Below, one piece after another: positions 15,739 to 20,114 of a DNA stretch of 20,114 nucleotides. Where the stretch lies: positions 1 through 20,114 of the forward strand of contig DATMFB010000216.1 of NCBI GenBank assembly GCA_035556395.1, read 5' to 3'. How positions within the stretch are numbered: position 1 is the stretch's first letter; each line of letters begins with the position of its first letter. Below the pieces are notes generated by a model, which had not been told where the DNA came from, did not search any database, and saw only the letters and a program-made list of their open reading frames with translations. Made by a program: the position numbers and the translations under genes. Source of the stretch: 73-13 sp035556395 (GTDB lineage Bacteria > Actinomycetota > Actinomycetes > Actinomycetales > Microbacteriaceae).

Positions 15739-16867
15739 TCGCGTTCTCCCCGCTCGCCCCCGCGCTCGGTGCCACCGTCTCGACGATCTCGCCCGCCCGG
15801 ATCCGGATCGTCGTGCCGACGAGACCCGGCGGCAGATCCTCCTCGACCGCGGCGGTGACGAGCACCTGCTCATATCCGGCGACGGCGTCGACGAGCCGTG
15901 CCCGCCTTCCGGCGTCGAGCTCCGCGAAGACGTCATCGAGGACGAGCACGGGGTCCCCGGCCGGTCCCGTCTGGCGCAGCAGCTCCGCAGATGCGAGCTT
16001 CAGCGCGAGCGCGGTCGACCACGATTCGCCGTGACTCGCGGTCGTCCTCGCCGGCATCGCGTTCAGCTCGATGACGAGATCGTCGCGATGCGGACCGACG
16101 AGCGTCATCGCGCGGTCGAGCTCATCGGACCGACGAGCGCGCAGCGCCTCGAGGAAGGTCTCCGGAGTCTCGCCCGCGGTCGACTCCATCGAGAGGCCGA
16201 CCTCGTGGGCGGCCCCGGCGATCGACTGGTAGGCGCGCGCGACATGCGGGCCGAGCTCCGCGACGAGCGCGGCCCGGCCGGCGACGATGTCGGCTCCGAG
16301 ATCGGCGAGCCGTTCATCCCAGACATCGAGAGTGCTGAGGGCCGATTCGGATACGCGGGTGGCCCGGGCCGACTTCAGGAGGGTGTTGCGCTGGCGCAGC
16401 ACGCGCTCGTAGTCGGAGAGCACCCCGACCATCCTCGGCTGGCGCATCGAGAGCAGGTCGTCGAGGAACCTTCGCCGCCCGCCCGGCTCGCCGCGGACGA
16501 TCGCGAGGTCCTCCGGCGCGAAGAGGACGGAATCGAGGTAGCGCCGGGCCTCACGGGAGCGCACCGCCTGTCCGTTGACCTGCAGGCGATTCGCGCCGGT
16601 CCGGTTGAGCTCCGCCTCGATCGTGATCGCCCGGTCGCCGTGGCTGAGTCGGGCGCGCAGGATCGCGCGGTCCTCGCCGGCCCGGACAAGCGCCTGGTCC
16701 CCCGACACCCGGTGGCTCGATCCTGCGGCAAGGACGCCGATCGCCTCGACGAGATTCGTCTTGCCCTGCCCGTTCGGTCCGATGATGACCGTCACGCCGG
16801 GGCTCAGCGAGAGCGACGCCTCTCGGTAGTTCCGGTAGTCCCTCAGCTCGAGGTGCGCGACGATCAC
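15731..16867 (-). CDS. recF: DNA replication and repair protein RecF
   Basis: A 378-residue SMC-like ATPase that helps load RecA at single-strand gaps. Walker A is GPNGQGKT (30-37), following LELRDYRNYREASLSLSPGVTVIIG. The C-terminal part carries the Walker B and D-loop, DPVLVLDDVFAELDAGRR, and the preceding ALKLASAELLRQ is the usual RecF approach to them. GTG 16867 lies 14 bp after the dnaN stop, and its stop overlaps the next gene's start. Length and gene order are typical. Confidence 0.97.
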   Translation of the reverse strand: MIVAHLELRDYRNYREASLSLSPGVTVIIGPNGQGKTNLVEAIGVLAAGSSHRVSGDQALVRAGEDRAILRARLSHGDRAITIEAELNRTGANRLQVNGQAVRSREARRYLDSVLFAPEDLAIVRGEPGGRRRFLDDLLSMRQPRMVGVLSDYERVLRQRNTLLKSARATRVSESALSTLDVWDERLADLGADIVAGRAALVAELGPHVARAYQSIAGAAHEVGLSMESTAGETPETFLEALRARRSDELDRAMTLVGPHRDDLVIELNAMPARTTASHGESWSTALALKLASAELLRQTGPAGDPVLVLDDVFAELDAGRRARLVDAVAGYEQVLVTAAVEEDLPPGLVGTTIRIRAGEIVETVAPSAGASGENASG

Positions 16868-16881
16868 TGCGGACCGGCAGG

Positions 16882-18024
16882 TCAGCGCAGCAGGAGATTC
16901 GGCTGCAGGAGATAGCGGAATGAGCTCGGCCCGGTGTCGCCCGAGGTCTGCGCGGTGATGAGCACGGGGCCCGGCTTGTTCGGGTTGTCGGTGCGCGTGA
17001 ACCCGAGCCGCACGAACTCCGAGTGCACCGCGCCGAGCGCGTCGATGAGGAACTGCGGCTTGAGCGACACGACGGTCTCCTCGCCGGTCAGCACCGCATC
17101 GATGGTCTCCGACGCCTGCGCCTGCTCACTGCCGGCCGCTTCGAGCACGAGTCCGTCGGGCGTGAACGAGAAGCGAAGCGCCGCCTCCCGCTCGAGCACG
17201 AGGGACACGCGCCGCACTGCGTCGACGAGATCCGAGGTCGAGAGCACGGCGTGATCATCGACCGTCTGGGGGAAGAGCCGCTTGACCGGCGGGTAGTTTC
17301 CCTTGATCAGCAGGCTCGTGACCGCCTTGTCATCCGCGGAGAACGCGATGAGCTCGCGGTCCCCGCCCTCCGCGATCGAGACGCGCACCGTCGGGGCGTG
17401 CGCGAAGGTCTTGCCGATCTCCGAGAGGACGCGAGCCGGGACGAGCGCGGTCGCCTCGGTCAGGCCGGAGCCGGCAGCGTCCCACGGGATGTCGCGGATG
17501 GCGACGCGGTAGCGGTCGGTCGCCACGAGGGAGAGCGAGTTCTCGCTGACCTCCAACTGGACGCCGGTGATGACTGGCGTGACGTCATCGCGAGATGCCG
17601 CGACGACGACCTGAGCGATCGCGTCGGAGAAGACGTCACCCGGGACGACACCTCCCGCGGCCCCGATCTGCGGAAGCGCCGGGTACTCCTCGACCGGCAT
17701 GGGCAGCAGCGTGAATCGACCGGCGCCGCAGCGGATCGTGACGCGACCTTCGTCGACGGAGAACTCCACGGGCGCCGCCGGCAGACGGCTCGCGATCTCC
17801 GCGAGCAGCCGGCCCGACACGAGCGTGCGACCACCGGCCCCGACCTCGGCCGCGATCGTCGTGCGAGCCGAGGACTCGTAGTCGAACGCGGAGAGCGTGA
17901 CCGACGATCCATCCGCCTCGATGAGCACGCCGCCGAGGATGGGCAGCGTCGTACGCTGCGGGAGCAGCTTGACGGCGAATGACACCGCCTCGCTGAAGAC
18001 GTCGCGATTGACCTCGAACCTCAC
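16882..18024 (-). CDS. dnaN: DNA polymerase III sliding clamp (beta subunit)
   Basis: A 380-residue beta clamp, the ring that tethers the replicative polymerase to DNA. The start MRFEVNRDVFSEAVSFAVKLLPQRTTLPILGGVLIEA is the classic N-terminal domain; the middle TLLPMPVEEYPALP and DRYRVAIRDIPW, and the C-terminal LLIKGNYPPVKRLFPQ and the closing FRYLLQPNLLLR, are also characteristic. Three repeated clamp domains fit the length. GTG 18024 has AGAAGGGGA upstream as ribosome site. It is the first gene of the dnaN-recF-dciA operon and lies across oriC from dnaA. Confidence 0.98.
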   Translation of the reverse strand: MRFEVNRDVFSEAVSFAVKLLPQRTTLPILGGVLIEADGSSVTLSAFDYESSARTTIAAEVGAGGRTLVSGRLLAEIASRLPAAPVEFSVDEGRVTIRCGAGRFTLLPMPVEEYPALPQIGAAGGVVPGDVFSDAIAQVVVAASRDDVTPVITGVQLEVSENSLSLVATDRYRVAIRDIPWDAAGSGLTEATALVPARVLSEIGKTFAHAPTVRVSIAEGGDRELIAFSADDKAVTSLLIKGNYPPVKRLFPQTVDDHAVLSTSDLVDAVRRVSLVLEREAALRFSFTPDGLVLEAAGSEQAQASETIDAVLTGEETVVSLKPQFLIDALGAVHSEFVRLGFTRTDNPNKPGPVLITAQTSGDTGPSSFRYLLQPNLLLR

Positions 18025-18413
18025 GTGGGTCCCCTTCTGCTGCGGACTCTCATACTGCCACAGCGCTTCAGCGCCGAGCGGGGTTCTCCGGGTCAGGTGT
18101 TGGGGGATTCGGGGCGGATGAATGAATGGTTAATACTCATAGCGCCTGTGGAATCTGTGGAGAACTGTCGACTCAGTTGCTGGGTGCGGAGAACTACACC
18201 GGTGTGAGTTGTCCACAGAGTGTGGAGAATCTGTGGAATCAGGATCCTCCGGCGAGGGCGGACTGCTCGAGATCCCTGGAATTGCGGACGAGTCTCAACA
18301 ATTCTTGTCGGTTCATCCACAGTTATCCACAGACGATTCAACACTGTGCAGAAGGCACCCGATTGTGGTATCACGCGCAGTACTCGGGGTCGCCGCTGCT
18401 CACTCAGTGGAGG
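18025..18413. other. oriC: oriC region between dnaA and dnaN
   Basis: The 389-bp gap has no gene. DnaA-box-like 9-mers include a perfect TTATCCACA (18323-18331), TCATCCACA directly before it (18313-18321) and TTGTCCACA (18209-18217). In reverse orientation are TGTGGAATC (18147-18155, 18232-18240) and TGTGGAGAA (18156-18164, 18221-18229). The stretch at 18119-18140 (gaatgaatggttaatactca, roughly) is the most AT-rich part and could be the unwinding element. Position between dnaA and dnaN is the usual actinobacterial origin site. Confidence 0.88.
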
Positions 18414-19793
18414 TCAGACGTTGCGCTGGCTCTGCCGGATCCGGGTGGTGAGCTCGGTCACCTGGTTGTAGATCGAACGACGCTCCTTCATGAGCGTGGT
18501 GATCTTCTTGTTCGCGTACATGACCGTCGTGTGATCGCGGTTGCCGAAGAGCTGCCCGATCTTCGGCAGGGAGAGGTCCGTCATCTCGCGACACAGATAC
18601 ATCGCGATCTGTCGCGCGATGGCGACCGCATGAGCCCGCGACGAGCCGTAGATGTCCTCGACCGGGAGCTTGAAGTACTCGGCGGTCTGGTTGATGATCT
18701 CGGCCGGTGAGATGACGCTGTCCTCGCCGATCGCGATGACGTCCTTCAGCACCGTCTGCACGAGCTCCATGTCGACGGCGCTGCGGTTCAGGTTGGCGAA
18801 CGCCGTGACCCGGATGAGGATGCCCTCGAGCTCGCGGATGTTCGACGAGACCTTGGAGGCCATGAACTCGAGGATCTCGTTGTCGACCTGGAACCGCTCG
18901 CTCTGCGCCTTCTTGCGCAGGATCGCGATGCGCGTCTCGAGGTCGGGTGCCTGCACGTCGGTAAGCAGCCCCCACTCGAACCGCGAGCGCATCCGGTCCT
19001 CGAACCCCGTGAGGTACCGGGGCTGGACGTCGCTCGTGATGACGACCTGCTTGTTGTGATCGTGGAGCGTGTTGAAGGTGTGGAAGAACGCCTCCTGCGT
19101 CTGCTCCTTGCCCTGGAGGAACTGGATGTCATCGATGAGCAGGATGTCGACCTCGCGATAGCGCTTGTTGAAGGCGGCCACCGTGTTGTTCTGGATCGCG
19201 TTGATGAAGTCGTTCGTGAAGTCCTCAGAGTTGACGTATCTGACCTGGATGCCTGGGTACAGGTTCTCCGCGTAGTGTCCGATCGCGTGCAGCAGATGGG
19301 TCTTTCCGAGGCCCGAGTCGCCGTAGATGAAGAGCGGGTTGTACGCCTTCGCGGGGGCTTCGGCGACCGCCACGGCGGCCGCGTGTGCGAAGCGGTTCGA
19401 GCCGCCGATGACGAAGTTGTCGAAGTTGTACTTCGGGTTGAGCCGGGTGTCCCCGCGTCGCTGGCTCGGCGAGGGGGCCGCGTCCTCACCCTCGTCTTCA
19501 TCTTCAAGGACGGGGATCGGCTCAGTGTCGATCGCCGGATTCACGACGATCGCGAACGACGCGATGTCGCCGTCGGCGGTATCGGCGATCGCGGCGAGCA
19601 GCGGCAGCCGCAGCCGCTGCTCGATCATGCTGCGGGTCAGCTCGTTAGGCACCTCGAGATAGATGGTGCCGGCCATGACCCCTCGCGGCACCGCGAGGTT
19701 GAGGAAGCCCATGAGCTGCGGCGTGACCCGCTCGTCCTCGGTGAGGCGCTCGACGATCGCCACCCACAGGGCGGGCGCGTCGGCTTCACTCAC
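18414..19793 (-). CDS. dnaA: Chromosomal replication initiator protein DnaA
   Basis: A 459-residue DnaA. Domain I begins SEADAPALWVAIVERL; an acidic linker (LEDEDEGEDAAPSPS) follows; the AAA+ domain starts at LNPKYNFDNFVIGGSNRFAHAAA, with Walker A GDSGLGKT (158-165) and Walker B LLIDDIQF (218-225). The DNA-binding signature NRDHTTVMYANKK (about 418-430) lies near the end. GTG 19793 is the start because GAGGAGGG precedes it at proper spacing and domain I begins there; the frame stays open 22 codons upstream without a DnaA-like sequence. A perfect DnaA box upstream suggests autoregulation. Confidence 0.98.
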   Translation of the reverse strand: MSEADAPALWVAIVERLTEDERVTPQLMGFLNLAVPRGVMAGTIYLEVPNELTRSMIEQRLRLPLLAAIADTADGDIASFAIVVNPAIDTEPIPVLEDEDEGEDAAPSPSQRRGDTRLNPKYNFDNFVIGGSNRFAHAAAVAVAEAPAKAYNPLFIYGDSGLGKTHLLHAIGHYAENLYPGIQVRYVNSEDFTNDFINAIQNNTVAAFNKRYREVDILLIDDIQFLQGKEQTQEAFFHTFNTLHDHNKQVVITSDVQPRYLTGFEDRMRSRFEWGLLTDVQAPDLETRIAILRKKAQSERFQVDNEILEFMASKVSSNIRELEGILIRVTAFANLNRSAVDMELVQTVLKDVIAIGEDSVISPAEIINQTAEYFKLPVEDIYGSSRAHAVAIARQIAMYLCREMTDLSLPKIGQLFGNRDHTTVMYANKKITTLMKERRSIYNQVTELTTRIRQSQRNV

Positions 19794-19868
19794 GGGGGAT
19801 CCCTCCTCAGGGGTGACCGGGTACCAGCCGGGGCGCGGCGCGCGAACCGCGGGAGACACGCGGGACTC

Positions 19869-19923
19869 ACTGTAGTTCGGACCAGCGCGTCGCTACCACC
19901 GCATCCGCTGGAGCTGTGGATAA
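19869..19923 (-). promoter_or_regulatory. dnaA upstream region: DnaA box and candidate -10
   Basis: A perfect DnaA box, TGTGGATAA on the plus strand, lies at 19915-19923. On the minus strand TACAGT (19874-19869) is a candidate -10 for dnaA, about 75 bases before the start codon. The box upstream of it fits the common autoregulation of dnaA; it could also act on the divergent rpmH promoter just to its right. Confidence 0.5.
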
Positions 19924-19935
19924 TCCGGGCCGTCT

Positions 19936-19964
19936 TTGACCGAACGCCGGTCAGCGCCTACAAT
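19936..19964 (+). promoter_or_regulatory. rpmH promoter
   Basis: TTGACC (19936-19941), 17-bp spacer, TACAAT (19959-19964): a near-consensus housekeeping promoter that leaves a leader of about 85 bases before rpmH. Confidence 0.75.
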
Positions 19965-20056
19965 CGACAAGTTGACTTCCGGGCGGACTGTTTTCAGTCC
20001 GAACGGCCTACCCCTCTCGTTCCGGCCATAGCAGCCGGGTACAAGGAGATCCGATC

Positions 20057-20114
20057 ATGTCCAAGCGTACGTTCCAGCCCAACAACCGGAAGCGCGCCAA
20101 GACCCACGGCTTCC
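20057..20114 (+). CDS. rpmH: 50S ribosomal protein L34 (partial, runs off the right edge)
   Basis: The first 19 codons read MSKRTFQPNNRKRAKTHGF, the near-universal start of L34, a small basic protein of the large ribosomal subunit. AAGGAG (20043-20048) is the ribosome site eight bases before the ATG. rpmH diverging from dnaA is the standard origin arrangement. Confidence 0.97.
   Translation, partial: MSKRTFQPNNRKRAKTHGF

Noticed and set aside
19794..19859. Upstream extension of DnaA by 22 codons
   Set aside because: The added residues do not resemble DnaA domain I, and the internal GTG at 19793 has a strong GAGGAGGG ribosome site.

Overview
This is the replication-origin region of a high-GC actinobacterial chromosome. 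The evidence is the strongly GC-biased third codon positions, the block rpmH-dnaA-oriC-dnaN-recF-DUF721-gyrB-gyrA-DUF3566-tRNA-Ile-tRNA-Ala, GTG/TTG starts, and repeated leaderless promoters (TAnnnT six bases before an ATG/GTG). The order matches the Mycobacterium tuberculosis origin region (Rv0001 to Rv0007, ileT, alaT). Protein style suggests Microbacteriaceae or a relative, but genus cannot be fixed from this window.

Layout, left to right. Positions 1-4302 are ordinary chromosome: the tail of an unidentified gene, a translationally coupled ABC-type substrate-binding lipoprotein, a convergent serine-hydrolase-like lipoprotein whose catalytic motifs are degenerate, a PEP mutase/isocitrate lyase family enzyme, a VOC protein and a small SRPBCC-like protein.

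Positions 4400-10022 are a compact integrated element of about 5.6 kb sitting in the 3' end of tRNA-Ala. Its ends are a 12-bp core repeat (gagtggagccta). Inside each core, at 52 and 54 bp, lies a pair of TTTTACGCCG sites with 13-bp period, very probably integrase arm sites. It carries a leaderless C5 cytosine methyltransferase overlapping a GIY-YIG nuclease-like gene (a likely restriction-modification pair), a rolling-circle HUH replication initiator preceded by a perfect 12-bp hairpin, two coupled small unknown genes, and a tyrosine recombinase next to the tRNA. No transfer gene and no recognisable excisionase was seen. It looks like a minimal replicating integrative element, related in logic to actinomycete AICEs, that carries a DNA-modification module instead of conjugation genes. 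Its base composition is visibly less GC-rich than its flanks.

Positions 10014-20114 are the conserved core. Genes from dnaA down to the two tRNAs all run leftwards, away from oriC (about 18140-18335, with several DnaA boxes). dnaN, recF and the DUF721/DciA gene form one tight operon. gyrB has its own leaderless promoter and is coupled to gyrA, which is coupled to the DUF3566 membrane protein, followed by the tRNAs. rpmH diverges from dnaA at the right edge.
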